Part shown: one piece after another, positions 8,039 through 19,377 of the stretch | Position numbering within the stretch: position 1 is the stretch's first letter | Layout: each line of letters begins with the position of its first letter | DNA from: Hyphobacterium sp. CCMP332 | GTDB taxonomy: Bacteria > Pseudomonadota > Alphaproteobacteria > Caulobacterales > Maricaulaceae | DNA length: 64,000 nucleotides | Assembly: GCF_014323565.1 (NCBI RefSeq) | Contig: NZ_CP058669.1 | Coordinates: 1,515,501 to 1,579,500 of the forward strand | Direction: 5' to 3' | Program-made: the position numbers and the translations under genes | The notes under the pieces: generated by a model | Database searches by the model: none | The model's input: only the letters and a program-made list of their open reading frames with translations | What the model was told of the DNA's origin: nothing

Positions 8039-9172
8039 ATGGACCGTATGGACTGGACCCGCCCCAACTGGCGTTGCGATTCGGAACCGGCGGATCATTC
8101 TCCGGAAGAAAAACTGGTTTATGACGACGAGGTCAAAGCGGAGACCGATCATCTCTATGACCGCGTCAAGGACGTCATCCTGCCGGAGGAATGGCCCGCT
8201 CACGCCCCGCTGATCGCGGCCATCAACCGCCTCAAGAAAGAGCGTGGCGCGATCATCCTGGCGCACAATTACATGACGCCGGAAATCTTCAACTGCGTCG
8301 GCGATCTCTCGGGCGACAGCCTCGCCCTCGCCCGGATGGCCGCTGATGTCGAGGAAGACATCATCGTCCAGGCCGGCGTCCACTTCATGGCCGAAACCGC
8401 CAAGATCATGTGCCCGGACAAGACCGTTCTGATCCCGGACATGCGCGCGGGCTGTTCGCTGGCCGAAAGCATCACCGGCGAGGACGTCGCCGCGATCAAG
8501 GCGAAATATCCGGACCTGCCCATCGTCACCTATGTCAACACATCCGCCGCCGTGAAGGCCGAGGCCGATGTCTGCTGCACCTCCGGTAATGCCGTTCAGG
8601 TCGTGGAATGGGCAGCAAAGGAGTGGGGCACGGACACCGTCATCCTCATCCCGGATGAATTCCTGGCAAAGAATGTCGCCGCCAATACCGATATCCGCAT
8701 CCTGACCTGGAAAGGCGCCTGCGAGGTTCATGAGCGCTTCACCGCCGAAGATGTCGAAGCGCTGCGCGAAGGCCATCCCGGCGTTGTGGTCCTGACCCAC
8801 CCGGAAAGCCCGAGCGACGTGGTCGCGGCCGCCGACTATGCCGGATCGACGGCGGGTATGGCGGCCTATGTCAAAAACAACCAGCCGGCCAAGGTCGTCC
8901 TCCTGACCGAATGCTCCATGAGCGACAATGTGGCGATCGAGAATCCGGGCGTGAAATTTGTCCGCCCCTGCAATCTCTGCCCGCACATGAAGCGGATCAC
9001 CTTGCAGAATATCTATGATGCGCTGCTCTATAACCAGTACGAGGTCGAGGTCGACGAGAAAGTCGCCGAACGTGCCCGCGTCTCGATCCAGCGCATGCTC
9101 GATCTGCCCAAGCCCGACAGCCCGGCCATGTTCAACAAGGACCGCCCGGCAGTCGCCGTGGAACTGGTCTAA
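8039..9172 (+). CDS. nadA: quinolinate synthase A
   Basis: NadA condenses iminoaspartate with dihydroxyacetone phosphate to give quinolinate, the second step of de novo NAD synthesis, using a [4Fe-4S] cluster. Family blocks are ILAHNYMTPEI, GDSLALARMAA, MRAGCSLAESI, CCTSGNAVQVV and RPCNLCPHMKRITL, which include the candidate cluster cysteines. I chose the ATG at 8039 because GGAGAG lies five bases upstream; the in-frame ATG at 8027 sits next to the operator and has no ribosome site. The stop TAATG overlaps the start of the inserted secreted-protein gene by one base. Confidence 0.95.
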   Translation: MDRMDWTRPNWRCDSEPADHSPEEKLVYDDEVKAETDHLYDRVKDVILPEEWPAHAPLIAAINRLKKERGAIILAHNYMTPEIFNCVGDLSGDSLALARMAADVEEDIIVQAGVHFMAETAKIMCPDKTVLIPDMRAGCSLAESITGEDVAAIKAKYPDLPIVTYVNTSAAVKAEADVCCTSGNAVQVVEWAAKEWGTDTVILIPDEFLAKNVAANTDIRILTWKGACEVHERFTAEDVEALREGHPGVVVLTHPESPSDVVAAADYAGSTAGMAAYVKNNQPAKVVLLTECSMSDNVAIENPGVKFVRPCNLCPHMKRITLQNIYDALLYNQYEVEVDEKVAERARVSIQRMLDLPKPDSPAMFNKDRPAVAVELV

Positions 9173-10221
9173 TGCGCAATTGGATAATCTTGCTCTGTTT
9201 GTTTTTGATGTCGCCGTCCGCCAACGCGCAGGATATCGACAGAAGAGATGATCTACGTATCTGGATGCCAAACTCGTCAGAGTGTGATGCGCCTGATTCC
9301 GGCCCAGGATCTTCTCGAGAGCAACCTGCTGAAACGTCAATAGCTACCCTATTGGCACACGCCCGGTCTCGACACGAGAATGGCACAGTCGACGGCCTTA
9401 TCAATTGCCAATGGGTCCGTGTCAGCGGGCATTTCCGGGCAATAGAATACTGGCACTATGCAGGAAGACTGCATCCGAGCCCGGAAGCTATCTATTCTGG
9501 TTCACGTGACAGCCTGTTGATTGAGAGTTTCGCCAATGAAACGCCCAGCAAATTCATGTTGAACGGGACCAATTTTGAGTTGGTCGGATTTTTTTATGAT
9601 TTGTGTTTTGAAGCCCAAAACATCGAATCCGATGCCGAAGCAAACGGCATTGCATTGATGAACATGGGCGGGCCTTGCCACTACGGAAATCTTGAAGGTT
9701 TGATGATTCAGAACGCCGAAATTGTCCAGCAAGACGTTTTGGAGCCAGTTTATTTTCGCGGCGAGGTCAACCGCGGCCTGATTGGTAATGTGCAAGTACT
9801 ATCGAGCTCGACAGCCGCATATCAAAACGCCCTTGATCAAACCCAGGCTTGGCTGGATTCAATTATTTTCGACGAATATGAGTGGCTGACTTCGCGGAAT
9901 TTCGGCGATGAAATTTTGCAGATGTGGCTTGAAGACCCGAATGATTGGTCCAGCTTCATCACAGATCCCGAACAGTCTCCCATCAGAAATCTTGGGTCAT
10001 TGACAGCATCCAATTTTCGAGCGCTGCAAAGCTCTCAACACTTCCTGTATCGAAATCGAATGGAACGAGAAGATCATTATTTCGAGTATGGTTGTGTTTG
10101 CACAGCCAACGACTGCGAGAATATATGGCCACTCTATAGCGTTGATCTTGAACCAGGATTCCCGGATCATTTCATTTGTCTGAGTACCGGGCATCGCCGG
10201 GAAATCACGGCAATAGAATGA
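9172..10221 (+). CDS. secreted protein of unknown function inside the nad operon
   Basis: The gene encodes 349 residues with a clear signal peptide (hydrophobic residues 3-14, cleavage expected after SANA). The mature part has about ten cysteines, including a YGCVCTANDCEN cluster near the C-terminus, and several aromatic-rich segments. I recognise no family or catalytic motif. Its ATG overlaps the nadA stop by one base, and its stop overlaps the nadB ATG by four, so it must be co-translated with NAD enzymes although it is predicted to be exported. It is visibly AT-richer than its neighbours, which suggests later acquisition. Confidence 0.78.
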   Translation: MRNWIILLCLFLMSPSANAQDIDRRDDLRIWMPNSSECDAPDSGPGSSREQPAETSIATLLAHARSRHENGTVDGLINCQWVRVSGHFRAIEYWHYAGRLHPSPEAIYSGSRDSLLIESFANETPSKFMLNGTNFELVGFFYDLCFEAQNIESDAEANGIALMNMGGPCHYGNLEGLMIQNAEIVQQDVLEPVYFRGEVNRGLIGNVQVLSSSTAAYQNALDQTQAWLDSIIFDEYEWLTSRNFGDEILQMWLEDPNDWSSFITDPEQSPIRNLGSLTASNFRALQSSQHFLYRNRMEREDHYFEYGCVCTANDCENIWPLYSVDLEPGFPDHFICLSTGHRREITAIE

Positions 10222-11711
10222 CCACCCCCACCCTCATCATCGGAGCCGGGATTGCCGGCCTCTGGACGGCGCTGAAGCTGGCGCCGCAACCGGTTATCCT
10301 TGTGACCGGCGCACCGCTGGGTGAAGGCGCGGCCACGGGCTGGGCGCAAGGCGGCGTCGCTGTTTCAGCCGGTCGCGAAGACAGCGCCGAGGCTCACACA
10401 AGGGATACGATTGCCGCAGGCGCCGGCCTCACCCGGCGGGATGCGGCCCATGCTCTGGCTGCAGGCATCGGCGCGGAAATCGACGCCCTGCGCGGGCTCG
10501 GTGTGCCGTTTGAAACAGATGCGGCCGGCGAACTGGCCATGGGGCTGGAGGCGGCCCACAGCCATCCGCGGATCGCCCACATCAAGGGCGATCAGGCCGG
10601 GGCCCTTATTCTGGAAACACTCATCCGGGCTGTCCGCGCTGCTGGTCACATCACCATCCGCGAAAACATGTGGGCGACCGCGCTACTGCCATCGGCAGAC
10701 GGCGGCTGCGCCGGGGTCGTGGCGCGAGACGCATATGGCCGTCGTCATGAATTGATCGCCGCCCAGACCGTTCTCGCAACGGGCGGCTATGGCGGCTTGT
10801 TTGCCGACACGACAAGCCCGCGTGGCGCAACCGGTCAGGCCATGGCCATGGCCGCGCGCCTGGGCGCTGAAATCCGCAATCCCGAATTTGTGCAATTTCA
10901 CCCCACCGCCATCCGCACGGGGTCCGACCCCCTGCCGCTCGCCACCGAGGCGCTGCGTGGCGATGGCGCGGTTCTGGTGGATCGTGACGGCCACTCCATC
11001 ACCGCCGGACAAGACCTTGCGGCGCGCGATATCGTCGCCCGCGCCGTCCATCGCGCACTTCAAAGCGGGCGCGGCGCCTTCCTTGATGCGCGTGACGCCG
11101 TCGGCGCGCATTTCCCTGAGGCGTTTCCCGGCGTCTTTGCAGCCTGTATGGCCGCCGGCATTGATCCACGGACCACACCCATTCCGATCGCGCCGGCGGC
11201 GCACTACACGATGGGCGGCATCGCGACCGACATTGAGGGGCGCACCACGATCGACGGTCTCTGGGCAGTCGGGGAATGTGCCTGCAACGGATTGCATGGC
11301 GCCAACCGGCTGGCGTCCAACTCCCTCGCCGAAGGCCTGGTCTTTGGCCATCGGGCGGCGCGGGCGCTCCGCTCGGCAACACGCCCCCGCTTCGCCCCCC
11401 TCCCTGCGAGCGAGCCACCCGTCCTGCCGCGCATCGTCCTCAACGGCCTGCGCCGGGCGATGAGCGACCTGGCCGGCGTGATCCGGAGCGAGGCTGGACT
11501 GGCCGATCTGCTCAGCCGGATTGATCGTCTGACGACGCGCTTTGGCGAGACCAATGAAATCCTTGTGGCACGCATGGTCACCGAAGCCGCGCTGGACCGC
11601 ACCGAAAGCCGCGGCGGACATTATCGCGAGGACTATCCACAGAGCCGGGCGCAGGCTATCGACACGGTGTGCAATCCTGCTCACATGGAAAGATTGGTCG
11701 CTGCCGAATGA
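10218..11711 (+). CDS. nadB: L-aspartate oxidase
   Basis: NadB is the FAD enzyme that oxidises L-aspartate to iminoaspartate, the first step of de novo NAD synthesis; the product passes directly to NadA. The 497-residue chain starts with the dinucleotide fold LIIGAGIAGLWTAL. It contains EFVQFHPTA and HYTMGGI in the middle and GANRLASNSLAEGLVFG near residue 370, all typical of the succinate dehydrogenase/aspartate oxidase family. The ATG at 10218 overlaps the upstream stop (ATGA), and a longer frame would run into the upstream gene. Its own stop overlaps nadC by four bases. Confidence 0.96.
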   Translation: MTTPTLIIGAGIAGLWTALKLAPQPVILVTGAPLGEGAATGWAQGGVAVSAGREDSAEAHTRDTIAAGAGLTRRDAAHALAAGIGAEIDALRGLGVPFETDAAGELAMGLEAAHSHPRIAHIKGDQAGALILETLIRAVRAAGHITIRENMWATALLPSADGGCAGVVARDAYGRRHELIAAQTVLATGGYGGLFADTTSPRGATGQAMAMAARLGAEIRNPEFVQFHPTAIRTGSDPLPLATEALRGDGAVLVDRDGHSITAGQDLAARDIVARAVHRALQSGRGAFLDARDAVGAHFPEAFPGVFAACMAAGIDPRTTPIPIAPAAHYTMGGIATDIEGRTTIDGLWAVGECACNGLHGANRLASNSLAEGLVFGHRAARALRSATRPRFAPLPASEPPVLPRIVLNGLRRAMSDLAGVIRSEAGLADLLSRIDRLTTRFGETNEILVARMVTEAALDRTESRGGHYREDYPQSRAQAIDTVCNPAHMERLVAAE

Positions 11712-12553
11712 TACCGCCCTTGCCCACCGATATTGTCCGGGACGCTGTCCGCCGCGCCTTTGCCGAGGATCTGACCGGCGCAGGAGACGTCACATCGCTG
11801 GCCGTCATCCCGGCAGATGCCAAGGCGCGCTTTGAAATCCGCAGCCGCGAGAATGGCATTGTCTGCGGGCTTCAGTCAGCGATGGAGGCCTTCATTCAGG
11901 CAGGACCGGATCTGTCTCTGGACGTGCTCGCCCATGACGGTGACCCGGTGGAGCCCGGCGATGTCGTCTTGATTGTCGATGGTCCGGTTCGCGAAATCAT
12001 GCTCGCGGAACGCACCGCCCTGAACTTTCTCGGACGCCTGAGCGGCATTGCCACCCTCACCCGCCGCTATGCCGATGCCGTGGTCGGGACAAAAGCGAAA
12101 ATAGTCCATACCCGCAAGACCACGCCGGGCCTGCGCGCCTTCGAGATACAGGCCGTGCGCGCCGGTGGCGGGTCGCCGCATCGCTATAATCTGTCCGACG
12201 CCATCCTGATCAAGGACAACCACATCGCCGCCGCTGCCAGTCCCGCGGCGGCTGTCCGCCCGGCACGTGAATATGCCGGGCACATGATGGTGGTCTCCTG
12301 CGAGATTGACCGCCTGGAAGATCTCTCCAGCGTCATGAAGGCGGGCGCCGATGTTGTCCTGCTGGACAATTTCACTCTGGAGGATTTGCGCGCCGCTGTT
12401 GTTCAGGCCGCCGGCCGCGTCACTCTGGAAGCTTCGGGCGGTGTCAATCTGGACACCGTTGCCGCCATCGCGGACACCGGCGTCGACATCATCTCCGTCG
12501 GCGCGCTGACGCACTCGGCACCCAATTTCGATTTCGGACTGGACGCGGTCTAA
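11708..12553 (+). CDS. nadC: nicotinate-nucleotide pyrophosphorylase (carboxylating)
   Basis: NadC converts quinolinate and PRPP to nicotinate mononucleotide, closing the de novo branch of NAD synthesis. The 281-residue protein shows the family blocks EDLTGAGDVTS, ERTALNFLGRLSGIAT, HTRKTTPGLRAFE, GGGSPHRYNLSDAILIKDNH and VTLEASGGVNLDTV. The ATG overlaps the nadB stop (ATGA). It is the last gene of the operon and overlaps the convergent wall hydrolase gene by four bases, leaving no room for a separate terminator. Confidence 0.96.
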   Translation: MIPPLPTDIVRDAVRRAFAEDLTGAGDVTSLAVIPADAKARFEIRSRENGIVCGLQSAMEAFIQAGPDLSLDVLAHDGDPVEPGDVVLIVDGPVREIMLAERTALNFLGRLSGIATLTRRYADAVVGTKAKIVHTRKTTPGLRAFEIQAVRAGGGSPHRYNLSDAILIKDNHIAAAASPAAAVRPAREYAGHMMVVSCEIDRLEDLSSVMKAGADVVLLDNFTLEDLRAAVVQAAGRVTLEASGGVNLDTVAAIADTGVDIISVGALTHSAPNFDFGLDAV

Positions 12554-13308
12554 AGGTCGCGTTCGCGCAGCTCGCGGCGTTCCCGGCTGTTCGGGAAGCG
12601 ATAGAAGACGTGCACCCCGATCTGGCCGGTCTGGACGAGCGAGTCATTCCAGTGCGGATCAACCGCAGTGGTATGGTAATGCGTGGCGCGGCGGGTGCGG
12701 GGTGGGGCAAAGCCGATGGCGACGTGCTCGGCGACCAGCTGCGAACGGCGCCAGGAGCGGCCACGCGGAGTCCGGTTCATCGAGCCATCACAGGTAAAGC
12801 TGAACTGACAGCCGGTGGACCGCTCGGAGCCCTCATAGACAACGCCGCAAATCGTATCCGGATAAACCCGGTGATTGACGCGATTCATGATCACTTCCGC
12901 CACAGCAGTCTGTCCGGCAAAATTTTCGCCGCGGGCTTCGTAATAAACGGCCTCCGACAGGCAATGAATCTCGGCGGCATCAAAGCGGGCGCGCTGGATG
13001 TGTGTGGCGTCAAATGTGCGCAAATCTGCGCCGACGGGGCGCATCAGAACGCGGGCACCCTCGACTTCATCAGCGGCAAGCGTCAGAGAGGCGGCGCGCA
13101 AACCATAAGGTGCCGACCAGCCCAGCAAGTCTTCCGACTCGACATGCCGCTCCGCCAGATCGCGCCAATAGGCAGCGTCGTCTTGCGACTGCGCCCGCAT
13201 GGCGGCCAGCGGCAGAAGCGCGGCACAAAGCACCAGCGTCAGCACGGCAGCTGAAATCCTGACAATGCGCTTCTGCGCACTGGAGAGTTTTGTCACGTCT
13301 GCAATCAT
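12550..13308 (-). CDS. SleB/CwlJ-type cell wall hydrolase
   Basis: The protein has about 252 residues: an N-terminal membrane anchor or signal (VRISAAVLTLVLCAALLPLA), a spacer, then a Hydrolase_2 domain starting near residue 110. The motif CLSEAVYYEARGE contains the catalytic glutamate typical of this lytic transglycosylase-like family, followed by AVAEVIMNRV. It is expected to cleave peptidoglycan in the periplasm. I chose the ATG at 13308; an in-frame GTG at 13329 is an alternative. The 177-base gap to ppdK holds nothing that I can assign. Confidence 0.87.
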   Translation of the reverse strand: MIADVTKLSSAQKRIVRISAAVLTLVLCAALLPLAAMRAQSQDDAAYWRDLAERHVESEDLLGWSAPYGLRAASLTLAADEVEGARVLMRPVGADLRTFDATHIQRARFDAAEIHCLSEAVYYEARGENFAGQTAVAEVIMNRVNHRVYPDTICGVVYEGSERSTGCQFSFTCDGSMNRTPRGRSWRRSQLVAEHVAIGFAPPRTRRATHYHTTAVDPHWNDSLVQTGQIGVHVFYRFPNSRERRELRERDL

Positions 13309-13506
13309 TCCAGCCCATTCCCGGATCACGTCACGCTTCGTCTATTCTATGCAATTAGATGACCAATCGCTGAATAGAGACAAGTTGAAGCGTGCGGTCG
13401 ATTATAGCGGCCACCCGGCTACGTCAATCATCTGTCATAATTACAAATGGGTCATTCAAGGCGGCATTTCAACACCGCCAAGTAATCACATCAAGGATTC
13501 AGGGGC

Positions 13507-16179
<2,673 letters not shown>

Positions 16180-16203
16180 TGCGTCGTCCCTTTTGTCTTC
16201 CCC

Positions 16204-16242
16204 CCTTCGAGGCATTCGTTCCGAATGCACCTCAGGGTGAGG
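16204..16242 (-). repeat. palindromic repeat copy A
   Basis: This is one unit of the form CCTCAyCCTGAGGTGC - hairpin - GCCTCGAAGG, lying in reverse orientation in the ppdK-glyS gap. Copy B lies 21 bases away in the opposite orientation, so the pair can fold into one long stem. Confidence 0.75.
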
Positions 16243-16263
16243 TAGAGCTACACTTGTTTTTCA

Positions 16264-16301
16264 CCTCATCCTGAGGTGCCCGCGCAAGCGGGCCTCGAAG
16301 G
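16264..16301 (+). repeat. palindromic repeat copy B
   Basis: The unit starts CCTCATCCTGAGGTGC, has a CCCGC-GCAA-GCGGG hairpin and ends GCCTCGAAGG. It is nearly identical to copy C inside glyS. Confidence 0.8.
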
Positions 16302-16314
16302 AGGAGGGGAAAAA

Positions 16315-18771
16315 TTATCCCTCGATGCGGCCGAAATCGGCCACGGTGTGCGCCGCTTTCCGGATCGACGCCAGAAGGCGCAATCTGTTGCGGCGCAGCA
16401 TGTCGTCTTTATCGTTCACGGTGACTTTGTCAAAGAAGGCATCAACCGGTCCCCGCAGGGAAGATAGCGCGCGCATCGCGCCGTCAAAGTCTTCCACGTC
16501 CACCGAGGCCTGAATCGCCGGGCGCGCCTTTTCCAGCGCGGCAATCAGCGCCTTTTCCTCGGCCTCGACCGGGGCGTAACCGCCGTCGAGTTCGCCCTCG
16601 AACGCGCCCTCGCCATCGGTTTTTTCCTCGGCCTTGAGAATATTTGCCGCACGCTTGTATCCAGCGAGCAGCGCCTTGCCGTCCTCGGTATCGAGGAAGC
16701 CCTGCAGAGCGCGGGCGCGGTTCGTGACACGCACCAGATCATCATCGCCCAGCGCAAACACGGCATCGATCACATCGTGTGAAATGCCGTCATCCTTCAG
16801 GTGAACTTTGAGACGGTCGGCGAAGAAAGCGAGGAGGTCCGAAATCGGCGGTTCTTCGACCGATAAGAATTGATACGGCGCCGCCCACAAATCGTCGCCG
16901 ACCTTGTTACCTTCGCTGGCGACAGACCAGTCGGCACCCAACTGGTGACACCGATTTTGAAGTTCATCGTAAAGCTGGCGGTTTCCATTAATAGCCGCCA
17001 AGCGTATTGCATCATGGAAAGAACGGCCAATAGCCATCTGAACGGAATAACTTCCGCGATTTGGTTCGTTGAAGCTGACCAATGGCAACCTAAAGCCACC
17101 ATCCAGCAGTATCCGTATCACGCCCAACGCCGCACGGCGCAGGGCAAACGGGTCTTTCGAGCCGGTCGGTTTTTCATCAATCGCCCAGAACCCAGCCAAC
17201 GTATCCAGCTTGTCGGCGAGCGCCACGGCGGCACTGACCGGTGCGGTCGGCGCGGCGTCGGACGGGCCTTGCGGCCTGTAATGATCGCGGATCGCATCGG
17301 CGATCTGTTGGGCTTCGGATTCAGAAAGGCCCTCGAGAACCCCGCCCCGGGGTCCCCGGACTTGATCCGGGGATCCATCTTCCTGGGAATCGATGGACCC
17401 TCGGCTTCCCCGATCAGGGTCGAGGATAGGCGAGCCCGAGGGACCCGGTTGGGAATCAACTTCCACCTTATCCTGAGGTGCCCGCGTAGCGGGCCTCGAA
17501 GGATCGGAAGGCGGATTGCGCCATTGCTCCATGACGTAATACCGGCCCATCGCGCCCTGAAGCTCGGGGAATTCATAGACCATTTCCGAGACCAGATCGG
17601 CTTTAGAGAGGCGCGCCGCGCGCTCGGCCATGGCCGGATCGGCCCCGACCGCCGGAGCCAGTTCACGCGCCAGTGCAGCCACACGCTCTACCTTGTCGGC
17701 CACACTGCCGAGCTTCTGGTGGAAGGTGACCTTGTCCAGCTGGGCCGCCATATCCGAGAGCAGCGTCTTGCGATCATTGTCCCAGAAATGCCGGGCATCG
17801 GAGAGACGCGCGGACAAGACCCGCGCATTGCCCGCCGCAATCGCCTTGCCGCCATCGGGCGCGGCCTGATTGGCGACGACAACGAAATTCGGCGCAAGCG
17901 CGCCCGTCTTGGGGTCGCGCACGGCAAAATATTTCTGATGCGTCTTCATCGACAGCTGGATGACTTCCGGCGGCAGGTCCAGAAAGTCCGGATCCATCCG
18001 GCCGAGCAGCGGAATGGGGTGCTCGGCAAGGCCGGCCACTTCCGTCAGCAGTCCGGCATCCTCGATCAGTTCCAGCCCGGCCTTTTCACAGACTTTCTTC
18101 GCGCCCGTGAGGATCAGGGCTTCACGATCCGCGCGATCAATGAGGACATGCCCCTCGTCTTCCAGCTGGGTCTTGTAGTCGGCAAAATCTGAAACCGTGA
18201 ACGGTCCCGGCCCGTGCATGCGATGGCCTTCGGTGACATTACTGGCCGTCAGGCCGAACACTTCGACCGGCACCACCTTGCCGCCAAACACGCAGACAAT
18301 GCGTTGCAGGGGGCGTACCCAGCGCTGGGTCTTGTCGCCTTCGCCAAACTTCATCGATTTCGGCCAGGGGAAAGACTTCACCAGATCGGGGATCGCCGCC
18401 GCAATCACATCAGCGGTCGAAACGCCGGGCTTTTCAATCACGGCGACGTAGAATTCGCCCTTCTTGTCCTGCCGTTTTTCGCATTGATCGAGACTGGAAA
18501 TGCCCGCCCCGCGCATGAAGCCTTCCAGCGCCTTTTCGGGTGCATCGGTGCGTGGTCCCTTGCGCTCCTCGCGCACATCCTCGGTCTTTTCCGGCAGACC
18601 CTCGATGACACAGCCCAGACGGCGCGGCCCGGCGAAGGTTTCAATGCCATCCCATTTCAGGCCTGCATCCTTCAACACGGCCGACAGCAGCCGCTCAAGA
18701 TCGGCTTCCGCGCGCGGTTGCATCCGCGCAGGGATTTCTTCGGAAAAGAATTCAAGCAGCAATTGGGGCAC
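16315..18771 (-). CDS. glyS: glycyl-tRNA synthetase beta subunit, with two in-frame insertions
   Basis: GlyS forms the alpha2beta2 glycyl-tRNA synthetase with GlyQ. The N-terminus LLLEFFSEEIPARMQ, the block GSKDPFALRRAALGVIRILL and the C-terminal anticodon-binding part are normal. At 818 residues it is about 125 longer than the roughly 690 of E. coli GlyS. The excess lies in two places. Residues about 418-485 (bases 17316-17520) are Pro/Ser/Asp-rich and encoded by palindromic repeats. Residues about 563-643 (bases 16843-17085) are AT-richer and unlike the family as I remember it. Both keep the frame. GlyS starts 12 bases after the GST-like gene, so glyQ, the GST gene and glyS form one operon. 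Confidence 0.95.
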   Translation of the reverse strand: MPQLLLEFFSEEIPARMQPRAEADLERLLSAVLKDAGLKWDGIETFAGPRRLGCVIEGLPEKTEDVREERKGPRTDAPEKALEGFMRGAGISSLDQCEKRQDKKGEFYVAVIEKPGVSTADVIAAAIPDLVKSFPWPKSMKFGEGDKTQRWVRPLQRIVCVFGGKVVPVEVFGLTASNVTEGHRMHGPGPFTVSDFADYKTQLEDEGHVLIDRADREALILTGAKKVCEKAGLELIEDAGLLTEVAGLAEHPIPLLGRMDPDFLDLPPEVIQLSMKTHQKYFAVRDPKTGALAPNFVVVANQAAPDGGKAIAAGNARVLSARLSDARHFWDNDRKTLLSDMAAQLDKVTFHQKLGSVADKVERVAALARELAPAVGADPAMAERAARLSKADLVSEMVYEFPELQGAMGRYYVMEQWRNPPSDPSRPATRAPQDKVEVDSQPGPSGSPILDPDRGSRGSIDSQEDGSPDQVRGPRGGVLEGLSESEAQQIADAIRDHYRPQGPSDAAPTAPVSAAVALADKLDTLAGFWAIDEKPTGSKDPFALRRAALGVIRILLDGGFRLPLVSFNEPNRGSYSVQMAIGRSFHDAIRLAAINGNRQLYDELQNRCHQLGADWSVASEGNKVGDDLWAAPYQFLSVEEPPISDLLAFFADRLKVHLKDDGISHDVIDAVFALGDDDLVRVTNRARALQGFLDTEDGKALLAGYKRAANILKAEEKTDGEGAFEGELDGGYAPVEAEEKALIAALEKARPAIQASVDVEDFDGAMRALSSLRGPVDAFFDKVTVNDKDDMLRRNRLRLLASIRKAAHTVADFGRIEG
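17354..17372. repeat. CCCCGGACTTGATCCGGGG palindrome inside glyS
   Basis: This is a perfect 7-5-7 inverted repeat. It resembles a palindrome common in many alphaproteobacterial genomes (from memory). It is translated as part of the extra segment of GlyS. Confidence 0.7.
17466..17502 (+). repeat. palindromic repeat copy C, inside glyS
   Basis: CCTTATCCTGAGGTGC, a CCCGC-GTA-GCGGG hairpin and GCCTCGAAGG follow the same plan as copy B. This copy lies in the coding region of glyS and is read in frame. Confidence 0.82.
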
Positions 18772-18783
18772 GTCGTGTTTTTC

Positions 18784-19377
18784 CTAACCCGCAAAGACTT
18801 TCTGGAAGGCCGGCCGCGATTGCACTGCCTTGATATAGTTTTCGTAACCCGGACGCATTTCGAACATGCCGAATTGTACGGCCCAGCCGAGCGCACCACC
18901 GATCAGCACGTCTGCGGCCGTAAACCAGTCACCGAACAGATACGGGTCGGCTTTGGCCAGGCGCGCATCCAGCACATCCATGACCAGTTCGACATTGCCC
19001 CAGGCCGCTTGCTGGCGCGAGGTCTCGAATTTCAGGCCCGCCTGCATCATCGCCGGATCAATACACGCACTCTGGTAAGCCACCCAGCGCAGATATTCGC
19101 CGCGCCGCGGATCATCAATGCCGGGTGCCAGATCATTCGGCGTTTTGTATTTGTCGGCCAGATAAATCGCGATGGCGGTCGTCTCGGTGACGATGGTGTC
19201 GCCATCCTTGATCGCCGGGATTTTCCCCATCGGATTGATCGCCAGGAATTCCGGCGTCCGCATCGAGCCATCCTCATAGGCGACCGGTCTGATCGTGTAG
19301 TCGCAGCCGATCTCTTCGAGCAGCCAGTGCGTCATCGCCGCCCGCGATTGCGGATTGTGGTAGAATTCAAGGCTCAT
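18784..19377 (-). CDS. glutathione S-transferase family protein
   Basis: This 197-residue cytoplasmic protein has an N-terminal thioredoxin-like GST domain (residues 1-80) with the cis-Pro and Glu-Thr glutathione-binding region seen as [21 protein letters not shown] helical C-terminal domain includes [12 protein letters not shown]. The substrate is unknown. The gene lies between glyQ and glyS: its ATG overlaps the glyQ end by four bases, and glyS starts 12 bases downstream. It must therefore be made together with glycyl-tRNA synthetase; no link in function is evident. Confidence 0.9.
   Translation of the reverse strand: MSLEFYHNPQSRAAMTHWLLEEIGCDYTIRPVAYEDGSMRTPEFLAINPMGKIPAIKDGDTIVTETTAIAIYLADKYKTPNDLAPGIDDPRRGEYLRWVAYQSACIDPAMMQAGLKFETSRQQAAWGNVELVMDVLDARLAKADPYLFGDWFTAADVLIGGALGWAVQFGMFEMRPGYENYIKAVQSRPAFQKVFAG

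Noticed and set aside
8012-9340. 442-residue open frame opposite nadA
   Set aside because: It is an antisense shadow; nadA has full family motifs on the plus strand.
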